NCBI RefSeq assembly: GCF_001418335.1
Contig: NZ_LIPP01000222.1
Location: 15,347 to 48,876 of the forward strand
DNA length: 33,530 nucleotides
Direction: 5' to 3'
Origin: Streptomyces aurantiacus
GTDB lineage: Bacteria; Actinomycetota; Actinomycetes; Streptomycetales; Streptomycetaceae
The notes under the pieces are model-generated. The model saw only the letters and a program-made list of their open reading frames with translations. It was not told the origin of the DNA and made no database searches. Numbering within the stretch: position 1 is the first letter of the stretch; every line of letters begins with the position of its first letter. A program made the position numbers and the translations under genes. Shown in pieces: positions 22,869 through 29,703 of this stretch.

Positions 22869-23729
22869 TCAGCTCGCGCGCTGCAGTGGCACAGGTTCCG
22901 GGGCGACCGCCGGCTCCGGCGTCCGGATGCGGGCCCGGAACGCCACCGTGTGCCCTGGCGACCCGACGGCAGTCGACGTCGGCGCCGCTTCGCGTGGCCG
23001 CTGCTTCTCGCCCTGGCCCGCGAGGCGCCCCGTGACGCTCCACGCCAGGAACGGCACCACCACGGCCGACAGCACCGCGATCCATGGGCGGTCCGCGGTC
23101 GACGACGCAGCCGTAACCGTGGTCGTGGCCGCGACGGTGACCGCGAGCAGTGCGGTCAGCAGCACGACGGTCCGTATCCAGATCCTCGCGGTGACGACGG
23201 TCACCGCCAGCGCCATCAGCAGGTACCAGCCGGCGCTCACACTGGGTACTGCCAGGTAGTCACCGATCGGTGACGCCTCGCGGACCGGCCATCCCCGCGC
23301 CACGGCGAAGGCGCCGAGTCCGGCCGCGCCGGACAGCAGCAACGCGCCGGCGAGACGCACGTACGCCTTCGGGTCCCGGTGGGCGAGCCAGAGCAGAATC
23401 GATACGGCCAGGGGCAGTGGGGCAACAGCGAAGGTCCACGTCAGTGCGTGTGCCACCTCGTGTGCGAGCACCGTGCCTCTCTCCGTGACGGTGACGGTGT
23501 GAGGGCGGAGCCGTTCGGCGGCGGACGACGTCCAGCCGGACATGGCGGGGAACTCCCCATGGACCGACACCGCCAGGAGGACGGCGTACGTGAGCAGCGT
23601 CGCGCTCACACCTGCCGCGGCGCGCCGCAGATTCCGCCCGATGGGCGCTCTCCTCGGCGCGACCCGGCCGGGCTCCGCCGAACGCCGCCTGCCGCGGATG
23701 CCACCGGGACACACGGCGACCAGAGTCAC
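22869..23729 (-). CDS. polytopic membrane protein resembling a PAP2 phosphatase without its catalytic residues
   Basis: 286 residues from GTG 23729 with GGGGAA upstream; an in-frame GTG at 23789 would add 20 basic residues. A basic N-terminus leads to about six hydrophobic segments (NLRRAAAGVSATLLTYAVLL; TFAVAPLPLAVSILLWLAHR; LLLSGAAGLGAFAVAR; GWYLLMALAVTVVTARIWI, LLTALLAVTV; WIAVLSAVVVPFLAWSV). The spacing and the segment ARGWPVREASP...VPSVSAGW recall the KxxxxxxRP...PSGH motifs of PAP2 lipid phosphatases, but histidine is replaced (PSVS) and no later SRxxxxxH motif is present. It may therefore bind but not hydrolyse lipid phosphate, or the resemblance may be incidental. It is followed after five bases by DedA, so they share an operon. 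A short cytoplasmic Pro/Arg-rich tail ends the protein. Confidence 0.72.
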   Translation of the reverse strand: MTLVAVCPGGIRGRRRSAEPGRVAPRRAPIGRNLRRAAAGVSATLLTYAVLLAVSVHGEFPAMSGWTSSAAERLRPHTVTVTERGTVLAHEVAHALTWTFAVAPLPLAVSILLWLAHRDPKAYVRLAGALLLSGAAGLGAFAVARGWPVREASPIGDYLAVPSVSAGWYLLMALAVTVVTARIWIRTVVLLTALLAVTVAATTTVTAASSTADRPWIAVLSAVVVPFLAWSVTGRLAGQGEKQRPREAAPTSTAVGSPGHTVAFRARIRTPEPAVAPEPVPLQRAS

Positions 23730-23980
23730 CGGGCTTCCCCGGCGTCGTGCGGCATGCTGCCCAAGCGGTGCGCGCCGGCCGCTTCCCACAGCGGTACGAC
23801 GCGTTCGGTCTTCTGACTCGCCGTACTCGGCGACGGGGATGTGCCGTTCCGCGGGGATCCGGGCGGGGTCATGGCAGCCTCCTGGTCAGCCAGGGACGGC
23901 ACCGGTGGAGCGACGCTCAGCGTCCCTGTTCACTGACCGGCTAACCGGATACAGCTCTCCAGTTATTTCGACCTTCGCAT

Positions 23981-23994
23981 GTGATGTGCGTCAC
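23981..23994. promoter_or_regulatory. Crp-like palindrome upstream of the membrane-protein/DedA operon
   Basis: GTGATGTGCGTCAC fits the reported Streptomyces Crp consensus GTG(N)6GNCAC. It lies 13 bases past the TetR stop and about 250 bases upstream of the PAP2-like start. The 278-base interval 23730-24007 has no gene; an AT-rich stretch (23955-23975) beside the palindrome may hold the promoter. Confidence 0.4.
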
Positions 23995-24007
23995 TCCGCC
24001 GGCCTTC

Positions 24008-24727
24008 TCAACAACCTCGGCCATCTCGCTGGTCGCCCGAGCCCTCACAGCTGACCGCTCTCAACCCCTTGGTCTCCGCATGCTCCTGCTGAGCACGCGC
24101 CGCCTGCAGGGGTGTCGGTGCCGCGGGAAGCGGGCCGTTGCGCCCCGGTCGGCAGGAGTCCAGCAGAAGAGCGACCAGGCGTCGCCACGCGTGCGGCGCG
24201 GCACAGTGGGTCAGCCGGGCGATGGCCCCGTTGGCCACGAGAAAGAGGAAGATGTCCTCCGGAACCAGATCGTCCCGGACGACCCCGGCCTTCTGGGCGC
24301 GGACAAGCAGGTCCGCCTGGGCGCGGGAATGGCGTTCGCACGCTCCCGCGCTCTCGCCCGAGGCGGGCAGCTTCAGCAGGAGGAGGTCACCGAGCCCCCG
24401 GTCGGCCGCCATGACGGCGCAGATCCGCTCCAGATACGTACTGAATCCGACCCACGGATCCTCGCAGCGCAGCGCCTCTTCGCCGATGCCGGCCATCTCC
24501 GCGAGCTCTTGTTCGAACACCGCCTCGACCAGAGCCACGCGGCTGGGGAACCGGCGATACAGCGTCCCGGCGCCCACGCCCGCACGCTCCGCGACCTCGT
24601 CCAGTGGCGCGTCCACCCCGCGCTCCTCGAAGATCCGCCGCGCGGCCTCCAGGATGCGCTGCCTGTTCCGCAGAGCATCCGCACGCAGCCCCCGCCCGGC
24701 GATTGGCGTGCTCTCCGTCGCGACCAT
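24008..24727 (-). CDS. TetR-family regulator
   Basis: 239 residues. The helix-turn-helix (about 15-65) reads ALRNRQRILEAARRIFEERG, then VAERAGVGAGTLYRRFPSRV and is a classical TetR DNA-binding domain. The ligand domain runs to about residue 200 (AAPHAWRRLVALLLDSCRPG) and resembles the SbtR-like class of actinobacterial TetR proteins. The last 35 residues are polar and probably disordered (QARAQQEHAETKG..). TAGGGT six bases before the ATG, without a Shine-Dalgarno, suggests leaderless translation. It is 280 bases from the PAP2-like/DedA operon on the same strand and 89 bases from the XRE gene upstream. The target is not evident. Confidence 0.92.
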   Translation of the reverse strand: MVATESTPIAGRGLRADALRNRQRILEAARRIFEERGVDAPLDEVAERAGVGAGTLYRRFPSRVALVEAVFEQELAEMAGIGEEALRCEDPWVGFSTYLERICAVMAADRGLGDLLLLKLPASGESAGACERHSRAQADLLVRAQKAGVVRDDLVPEDIFLFLVANGAIARLTHCAAPHAWRRLVALLLDSCRPGRNGPLPAAPTPLQAARAQQEHAETKGLRAVSCEGSGDQRDGRGC

Positions 24728-24733
24728 GCGCCC

Positions 24734-24739
24734 ACCCTA
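24734..24739 (-). promoter_or_regulatory. putative leaderless -10 hexamer for TetR
   Basis: TAGGGT on the minus strand, followed by GGGCGC and the ATG at 24727. Confidence 0.5.
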
Positions 24740-24816
24740 CCAATCGGAGGAAATAGTCCATTTACTCCGGGACGTCACGCTGCCGCCCATCGTGCCCGCG
24801 GTGGGCGGCTGTGGCG

Positions 24817-25668
24817 CTACGGCAGGTAGTTGCTGGCCTCCGCTCCCAGGACGTTCAGCAGAGCCAGGGCCTCGGCGTCGGGGGATCCCAACGGCGCGCT
24901 GTAGAGCACGAGGTACTGGTCACGGTCGGTGAGGGCGAGCCTGTCGCAGTCGACGGTGACCTCGCCGACGGTCGGGTGGTGGAAGGTCTTCGTGAGCGTC
25001 GGCGGGGCCTGTACGTCGTGCCGTTCCCAGAGCCGGTCGAAGTGGGGGCTGCCGTCGCGGAGTTCGTCCACCAGGCCGGTCACCGCGGGATCGCCGGGGT
25101 AGCGGGCGAGGGTGGCCTGGAGTTGCATCACGACGCTCAGCCGGAACTCGGCGGCGTCGGAGATCCCGTACAGCGGCGTATCGGTGTTCTGCGGCCCGAG
25201 GAAGGCCCGGCGTGCGAGGTTGCGGTCCGCGGGGGCGAGCGGGCCGAAGTCCTCCATGAGCGCGGCCGCGAGGTCGTTCCAGGCGAGGACCTCGAACGCG
25301 GCGGACAGCACGAAGCCGGCTGTCTGCGGCATCCGCTCAAGGAGCGCGAGCACGCTGGGGCGGACGTCGCGCCGGTGCAGGCCGGTACGGTTCGGCGCGG
25401 TGCCCGCCAGGACGTGGAGGTGGTCGGACTCGGCGTCGGTGAGCCGCAGCGCGCCGGCGATCGCGGCCAGGACGTCGCCCGAGGGGCGTGGCGCCCTGCC
25501 CTGCTCAAGACGGACGTAGTACTCGGTGGAGATGTGCGCGAGGACCGCCACTTCCTCGCGGCGAAGACCTGGCGTGCGGCGTCGTGATCCGCTGGGTAGG
25601 CCGACGTCCAGCGGGCGGAGCCGCTCACGGCGGCTGCGCAGGAACGCCCCGAGTTCTTCTTTGTCCAT
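24817..25668 (-). CDS. MmyB-type XRE transcriptional regulator, third paralogue
   Basis: 283 residues from ATG 25668; longer readings only translate the antisense of the SDR gene. MDKEELGAFLRSRRERLRPL precedes the helix-turn-helix TPGLRREEVAVLAHISTEYY and RLEQGRAPRPS. The MmyB-like domain holds TAGFVLSAAFEVLAWNDLAA, NLARRAFLGP and LVLYSAPLGSPDAEALALL. It faces an SDR gene across 85 bases, the standard regulator-target layout. CACACT is six bases before the ATG, a poorer match to the leaderless promoter seen in its paralogues. Confidence 0.93.
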   Translation of the reverse strand: MDKEELGAFLRSRRERLRPLDVGLPSGSRRRTPGLRREEVAVLAHISTEYYVRLEQGRAPRPSGDVLAAIAGALRLTDAESDHLHVLAGTAPNRTGLHRRDVRPSVLALLERMPQTAGFVLSAAFEVLAWNDLAAALMEDFGPLAPADRNLARRAFLGPQNTDTPLYGISDAAEFRLSVVMQLQATLARYPGDPAVTGLVDELRDGSPHFDRLWERHDVQAPPTLTKTFHHPTVGEVTVDCDRLALTDRDQYLVLYSAPLGSPDAEALALLNVLGAEASNYLP

Positions 25669-25705
25669 ACGCCAAGTGTGCACGCGGCGCGGCGGCGGAT
25701 CCTGG

Positions 25706-25722
25706 TACAGCCTGTGCCTGTA
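25706..25722. promoter_or_regulatory. inverted repeat between XRE and SDR starts
   Basis: TACAG-CCTGTGC-CTGTA lies inside GGATCCTGGTACAG...TATCC, 38 bases from the XRE start and 31 bases from the SDR start. It is the best operator candidate for the XRE protein. Its GATCCTGGT context also occurs in the interval between the two other XRE genes (20165-20173). Confidence 0.5.
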
Positions 25723-25753
25723 TCCGGCCGGGAGCCGGCGGGACGCTGTTGCC

Positions 25754-26545
25754 ATGACGAACAACACGCACACCACCGACAGCGCACCCATCGGCCTGCT
25801 CACCGGCAAGGTCATGTTCATCACCGGCGCCAGCCGCGGCATCGGGGCGGCAGCGGCCCGGCTCTTCGCCTCCGAGGGCGCGGCCGTCGTGCTCGCCGCC
25901 CGCAGCACCGACGCCCTCGACCGCATCGTGAAGGAGATCCGCGCCGACGGCGGCGTCGCCGATGCCGTCACCCTGGACCTCGCCGACCCCGCGAGCATCC
26001 GCGCGGCGGTCGACCGCGTCGAGGAACTGCACGGACGCCTCGACGGCGCCTTCAACAACGGCGCGGCGATCCAGCAGCCCGGCCCGCTCGACACCACCAG
26101 CGACGAGGACATCGACGTACAGTTCGGCGTCAACTTCCGCTCGCACTGGACCGCCATGACCGCCGAGGCCGCACTCATGCGCCGCACCGGCGGCGGGGCG
26201 ATCGTCAACACCTCCAGCATCGGCAGCCGCCGCGCGAACCCCGCCCTGCCCGCGTACGGCGCCATGAAGCGCGCACTCAACAGCATCACCGAGTCCGCCG
26301 CCGTGACCTGGGGCCGCGAGGGCATCCGGGTCAACGGCATCACTCCCGGCGGCACCGCCACGGAGATGATCGACGCGTGGGAGGCGGCGACCCCGGGCAT
26401 CGTCGAGACCATCACCGCGTCGGTCCCGCTCGGCCGCATGGCCGAGCCCCGCGAGGTCGCCGAGGTGGCCGCGTGGCTGCTCAGCGACCGCGCCTCGTAC
26501 GTGACCGGCGCGATCGTCCCGGTCGACGGCGGCGCCGGCGCGTGA
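25754..26545 (+). CDS. SDR family oxidoreductase, divergent from XRE
   Basis: 263 residues from ATG 25754, chosen because the family core begins here. TGASRGIGAAAARLF is the cofactor motif, NNGA replaces the common NNAG (GAFNNGAAIQ), and catalytic Ser and Tyr-Lys lie in NTSSIGS and YGAMK. The C-terminal PLGRMAEPREVAEVAAWLLS and TGAIVPVDGGAGA segments are typical of 3-oxoacyl-ACP-reductase-like SDRs. No regulator-independent promoter is visible, and the gene faces the third MmyB-type XRE gene, which likely represses it. The substrate is unknown. Confidence 0.93.
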   Translation: MTNNTHTTDSAPIGLLTGKVMFITGASRGIGAAAARLFASEGAAVVLAARSTDALDRIVKEIRADGGVADAVTLDLADPASIRAAVDRVEELHGRLDGAFNNGAAIQQPGPLDTTSDEDIDVQFGVNFRSHWTAMTAEAALMRRTGGGAIVNTSSIGSRRANPALPAYGAMKRALNSITESAAVTWGREGIRVNGITPGGTATEMIDAWEAATPGIVETITASVPLGRMAEPREVAEVAAWLLSDRASYVTGAIVPVDGGAGA

Positions 26546-26562
26546 GAAGAGCGGCCCGGGCT

Positions 26563-26609
26563 CCGGACCCCCACCGCGAGTCGGGATCGCCCGCGGTGGG
26601 CCGGTCCGG
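26563..26609. terminator. two-tier hairpin between convergent SDR and YceI genes
   Basis: Inner arms CCCACCGCG (26570-26578) and CGCGGTGGG (26592-26600) and outer arms CCGGACC (26563-26569) and GGTCCGG (26603-26609) form a 16-bp stem interrupted by two unpaired bases. It lies 18 bases after the SDR stop. Confidence 0.75.
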
Positions 26610-26620
26610 CGCCTTCGGTC

Positions 26621-26656
26621 GCAGCCGTGCCCGCAGCAGTGCCCGCAGCCGTGCCC
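26621..26656. repeat. three tandem 12-bp repeats before the YceI stop
   Basis: GCAGCCGTGCCC, GCAGCAGTGCCC and GCAGCCGTGCCC are head to tail at 26621, 26633 and 26645. The sequence degenerates after 26657 (GCCGATGCACCC). They are intergenic, between the terminator and YceI. Confidence 0.75.
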
Positions 26657-26685
26657 GCCGATGCACCCGCCGACGCGCCCCACTC

Positions 26686-27201
26686 CTACGCGGGCGTGCG
26701 CGTGAACCGAAGCGTCGACGTGACCGTCGTCAGGCCACGGAGCATGCCCAGCCGGTTCCAGCCCAGGCCGAAGTGCTCCCGGTCCACGATGAACTCCGCG
26801 GTGAGCGTGATCGCGTCGGCGCTCGACTCGGTGACCGTCGCGGTGACGGCCTGCGGGCGGCTGACACCGCGGACGGTCAGCTGACCGTTGATCTCGACGG
26901 TGTCGTCCGGGCGGACCGAGGCGTCACGGACGGCGAAGACGAGAGTCGGATGCCGCTCGACGTCGAAGAAGTCGGGGCCGTGCAGGTGCTCGTCGCGCTT
27001 GGTGTGCTTGGTGTCCAGGGAGGCGGCGTCCAGAGTGACGGTGCCGCGGGCGGTGCCGTCGGCCTGGACCTCGCCCTCACCGGTGACACCGCTGAACGTG
27101 CCTTTGACCGTGACCATGCCCCACACCGTCAAGTGTTTGATGGCGATGGCGGAGCGCACGGCGTCGAGCTGCCACAGTCCGGTTTTCACAGCGACGGTCA
27201 T
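26686..27201 (-). CDS. YceI-family lipocalin-fold protein
   Basis: 171 residues from ATG 27201 with AGGAG eight bases upstream; an extension to 27273 lacks such a site. The family pattern is clear: TGLWQLDAVRSAIAIKHLTV, VKGTFSGVTGEGEV, the HLHGPDFFDVERHPTLVF strand pair, and the end FGLGWNRLGMLRG. YceI proteins form a closed barrel that holds a polyisoprenoid. There is no signal peptide, so this copy is cytoplasmic. Its upstream region has two MarR-like dyads (27241, 27285) and, farther up, a TetR-type site. Confidence 0.93.
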   Translation of the reverse strand: MTVAVKTGLWQLDAVRSAIAIKHLTVWGMVTVKGTFSGVTGEGEVQADGTARGTVTLDAASLDTKHTKRDEHLHGPDFFDVERHPTLVFAVRDASVRPDDTVEINGQLTVRGVSRPQAVTATVTESSADAITLTAEFIVDREHFGLGWNRLGMLRGLTTVTSTLRFTRTPA

Positions 27202-27240
27202 GGGACTTCTCCTGAATGATTGCGGACCACTGGACCAATA

Positions 27241-27298
27241 ATCCAAAATTGGATGACTACACGCTGACTGCACGCTAGCCGGTCATCCAAAAATGGAC
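27241..27298. promoter_or_regulatory. two ATCCAA/TTGGAT-type dyads upstream of YceI
   Basis: ATCCAA-AA-TTGGAT (27241-27254) is a perfect inverted repeat. ATCCAAAAATGGAC (27285-27298) is a close copy 44 bases farther from the gene, about four helical turns. AT-rich dyads of this size suit a MarR/HxlR-type dimer, perhaps looping. No such regulator gene is next to YceI. Confidence 0.6.
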
Positions 27299-27306
27299 AA
27301 CCAGCG

Positions 27307-27326
27307 AAACGGACTCTACCCCGTTT
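27307..27326. promoter_or_regulatory. TetR-type operator-like site, copy 1
   Basis: AAACGGACTCTACCCCGTTT has perfect arms AAACGG/CCGTTT. It matches the site at 27501-27520 at 17 of 20 positions. It lies 106 bases upstream of the YceI start. Confidence 0.6.
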
Positions 27327-27390
27327 GCGGGTGGACGCAAGGCGACGCGTGCCATGCCGCTGCGGGTGGGCTGCGCACGCGAACAAGGAG

Positions 27391-27428
27391 ATGGCCGGTG
27401 CCGCCCGAATTCGGGCGGCACCGGCCAT
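27391..27428. repeat. 38-bp perfect palindrome between YceI and TetR
   Basis: All 38 bases read the same on both strands, starting ATGGCCGGTGCCGCC and centred on GAATTC at 27407-27412, so a 19-bp stem has no fixed loop. It lies between divergent genes, where a terminator is not expected. No T-run follows on either side. Confidence 0.85.
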
Positions 27429-27500
27429 GACGCGGCCCTGCGCCGGGCACGCGGGACGGACGCTTCCTTCAGTCGCCGCCCCGTATCGCGCCGCCGCCGT

Positions 27501-27520
27501 AAGCGGACTTTACCCCGGTT
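27501..27520. promoter_or_regulatory. TetR-type operator-like site, copy 2
   Basis: AAGCGGACTTTACCCCGGTT overlaps where the -35 region of the TetR promoter should be, 27 bases upstream of the TetR ATG. It is nearly the same as the site at 27307-27326. Confidence 0.65.
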
Positions 27521-27534
27521 GACTGGAAGGCGGT

Positions 27535-27540
27535 TAGGAT
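27535..27540 (+). promoter_or_regulatory. putative leaderless -10 hexamer for TetR
   Basis: TAGGAT is seven bases before the ATG at 27548, with no Shine-Dalgarno. The operator-like site at 27501-27520 lies just upstream. Confidence 0.55.
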
Positions 27541-27547
27541 CACCAGC

Positions 27548-28162
27548 ATGAACGGACTACCGGTGAGCTGGGGAGCGCCACGGCCGGAGCGGGCGGACGC
27601 GGCGCGCAACCGTGCGCAACTACTGGCCACCGCCCGCCAGATGCTGACCGAGTCCGGCCCCGACCAGCTGACGATGGACGCGTTGGCCGAGCGCTCGGGC
27701 CTGGGCAAGGGCACCGTCTTTCGGCGCTTCGGTACCCGGGCGGGGATCTTCCAGGGCCTGCTCGACGAGGTGGAACGAGGCCTGCAGGAGCAAGTGCTGT
27801 CCGGGCCTCCTCCGCTTGGGCCCGGTGCACCACCGGTCGACCGGCTCGTCGCTTACGGCCGGGCTCGGGTGCGCTGGCTGATGCAGAACACCGAGATCGC
27901 CAGGTTCGCGCTCGACGGCCGGCAGCCCGTGCCGGGCGGCTCACAGACACCGGTGTCCCAGATGCACATCCGGATGCTTCTCCGCCACATGGACCTCGGC
28001 GGCCTGAACGTCGACGTGCTCGCGATCCAGCTCACCGCAGCGCTGGACGGCCCGCTCCTGCTGTACTTGTCCACCGACGCGCTGACCAACGCCGGCCCGC
28101 AGGTCGAACAGAACCTGGGTGCGGCCTGGCAGGACCTGGTCGAACGGGTATGCAGGCCCTGA
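27548..28162 (+). CDS. TetR-family regulator divergent from YceI
   Basis: 204 residues. The helix-turn-helix region (about 20-65) reads RNRAQLLATARQMLTESG, then LAERSGLGKGTVFRRFGTRA. The C-terminal ligand domain (QMHIRMLLRHMDLGGLNVDV and LTAALDGPLLLYLS) fits the SbtR-like class. A similar 20-bp site precedes its own promoter and occurs again 106 bases upstream of YceI, so it probably represses itself and possibly YceI. The ligand is unknown. The convergent O-methyltransferase gene begins 139 bases after its stop. Confidence 0.93.
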   Translation: MNGLPVSWGAPRPERADAARNRAQLLATARQMLTESGPDQLTMDALAERSGLGKGTVFRRFGTRAGIFQGLLDEVERGLQEQVLSGPPPLGPGAPPVDRLVAYGRARVRWLMQNTEIARFALDGRQPVPGGSQTPVSQMHIRMLLRHMDLGGLNVDVLAIQLTAALDGPLLLYLSTDALTNAGPQVEQNLGAAWQDLVERVCRP

Positions 28163-28166
28163 CACG

Positions 28167-28183
28167 CCGCGAAGTAGTCGCGG
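28167..28183. terminator. weak hairpin between TetR and the convergent O-methyltransferase
   Basis: CCGCGA (28167-28172) and TCGCGG (28178-28183) with a five-base loop, four bases after the TetR stop. The rest of 28184-28300 has no gene or clear structure. Confidence 0.35.
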
Positions 28184-28300
28184 AGCGGGCTCAGCGCGTT
28201 CCGGTGGACGGCTGGACGGCTGGACGCCCGAGTGTTCGAGCATTGCCACGCGAGGACGGCCACGCGCGGATCGCTGCTCAAAGGCTCGCGCCCAGTGCCG

Positions 28301-29395
28301 TCAGACGGCGACGAGTTCCATACCGAAGTACCCGCCGCCTACGGGGTACGTCGTCGAGCGGCGCCATCCCGAGGCCTCGAAGAGCGCGTCGAATTCGTCC
28401 AGATCGCGTTCCATGCCGTTCGTCATGGTGAGCATCGCCATGTCCGACAGGGGTGCCAGGTCCGGCTTACCGATCTCGGCGATGACCATCTCGACGACCA
28501 GCATGCGTCCCCCTTCGTTCGCGGCGGACCGACAGCTGCGCAGGATGGTCGCGCACTGTTCGTCGTCCCAGTCGTGCAGGACCGTCTTCACCAGGTAGAG
28601 GTCCGCCGGGGGAACCGCCACGAAGAAGTCCCCCGCCACCGCGGAGAAGCGGTCGGAGAGACCACGCTTCTCGGCCTCACGGTGTGCGCCCTCGACCACG
28701 TGGGGCAGATCGAGGACCTGCCCGCTCAGCCGGGGGTCGGACTCCATCAGCGTCAGGACGAAAGCCCCGTTCGAACCGCCGACGTCGACCACGGTGGACA
28801 CGCCGGTGGTGGAGACAGCACTCACGGCGCCCCGCGTCACCATGTCGGACAGGTCTCCCATCGACTCGGCGAAGAGCGCCGCCTCCTCGGCGTTCTGCGG
28901 CTGCGCGTAGTACTCGAAGATGTCCGTTCCCAGCGCCTTCTCGGTCTGGGAGGACCCTTGCCGTACAGCCTCTGGGAAGTGTTCCCAGGACTGCCAGTGC
29001 CCGTGGCTGGTCTGGGACAGCACCAAGGAGCGCAGGGAGCCGGGCACATCCGCCCGCAGCAGCCGGCCCCGCCCGGTGAGACCGAAACGGTGCTGCCCCT
29101 CGTGGCTGAGCATGCCCAACGACGCGGCCGCGCGCATCAGACGGTACGTGGCCCGCGGGTGACTCCCCTCGCGTTCGGCCACCTCTTCGGCCGTCATGAC
29201 GCCGTCGGCGAGGTGATCGGCCATGCGCAGCGCCGCCATGCCCCGCAGGGTCTGGATGACGGTGATGCCGACCAGCATTTCGAAGACAGCGACGGCATCG
29301 GCCGCGGGATCGCTCGTGGCGACATCAGCGTCATTGTCGACATCGACGTCACGGCTCATATCAGTGCCGTCAGTGCTGTCGGTCATGTCGGTCAT
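28301..29395 (-). CDS. SAM-dependent O-methyltransferase (Methyltransf_2 family)
   Basis: 364 residues. The N-terminal 30 residues are a low-complexity Asp/Thr-rich tail (MTDMTDSTDGTDM, then VDVDNDADV). Residues about 35-130 are the winged-helix dimerisation domain (LADGVMTAEEVAEREGSHPR, YRLMRAAASLGML). The catalytic domain has the SAM motif VVDVGGSNGAF (202-212), DLPHVV, GDFFVAVP and the catalytic HDWDDEQC (His274). This family methylates phenolic or polyketide hydroxyls in secondary metabolism. It faces an AraC-type regulator across 308 bases. No other biosynthetic gene is adjacent, so a stand-alone tailoring or detoxifying role is likely. Confidence 0.92.
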   Translation of the reverse strand: MTDMTDSTDGTDMSRDVDVDNDADVATSDPAADAVAVFEMLVGITVIQTLRGMAALRMADHLADGVMTAEEVAEREGSHPRATYRLMRAAASLGMLSHEGQHRFGLTGRGRLLRADVPGSLRSLVLSQTSHGHWQSWEHFPEAVRQGSSQTEKALGTDIFEYYAQPQNAEEAALFAESMGDLSDMVTRGAVSAVSTTGVSTVVDVGGSNGAFVLTLMESDPRLSGQVLDLPHVVEGAHREAEKRGLSDRFSAVAGDFFVAVPPADLYLVKTVLHDWDDEQCATILRSCRSAANEGGRMLVVEMVIAEIGKPDLAPLSDMAMLTMTNGMERDLDEFDALFEASGWRRSTTYPVGGGYFGMELVAV

Positions 29396-29521
29396 GGAAG
29401 TAGGAACCTTTCAGCGTGCACAGCGGGGGCGGAGGCAATCATGGAAGGCGGCCGAACGTCCGGCGACAAGACGGCTCCATGAGCGGCACTCCGCCGGACC
29501 TGGGCTGCCGTCCGCCGGTCT

Positions 29522-29546
29522 CGGAAGCGGTGTGACCCGGCTTCCG
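29522..29546. promoter_or_regulatory. inverted repeat between O-methyltransferase and AraC-type regulator
   Basis: CGGAAGC (29522-29528) and GCTTCCG (29540-29546) flank an 11-base spacer. It is the only clear symmetry in the 308-base interval 29396-29703 and could be an operator for one of the two promoters. Confidence 0.45.
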
Positions 29547-29703
29547 CGCTCTGCGACATCGTCCTCGCCGCCCACGTTACGGAGCAGGCGAGGGCGTGCG
29601 CTTGCACCACAGTGCCAACCTGATGGGACGTCAGTGTCAGCAGGTGAAGGCGTACCCATGCTGGAATGAAGACGTAAGTGTGCGAACCCGACAGGGAGTT
29701 GAG

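Noticed and set aside
25669..26574. 302-residue upstream extension of the third XRE gene
   Set aside because: It is the antisense of the SDR gene and lacks motifs; the XRE family start is at 25668.
28232..29482. 416-residue plus-strand open frame opposite the O-methyltransferase
   Set aside because: It lacks motifs, and SAM-binding and catalytic residues are on the minus strand.
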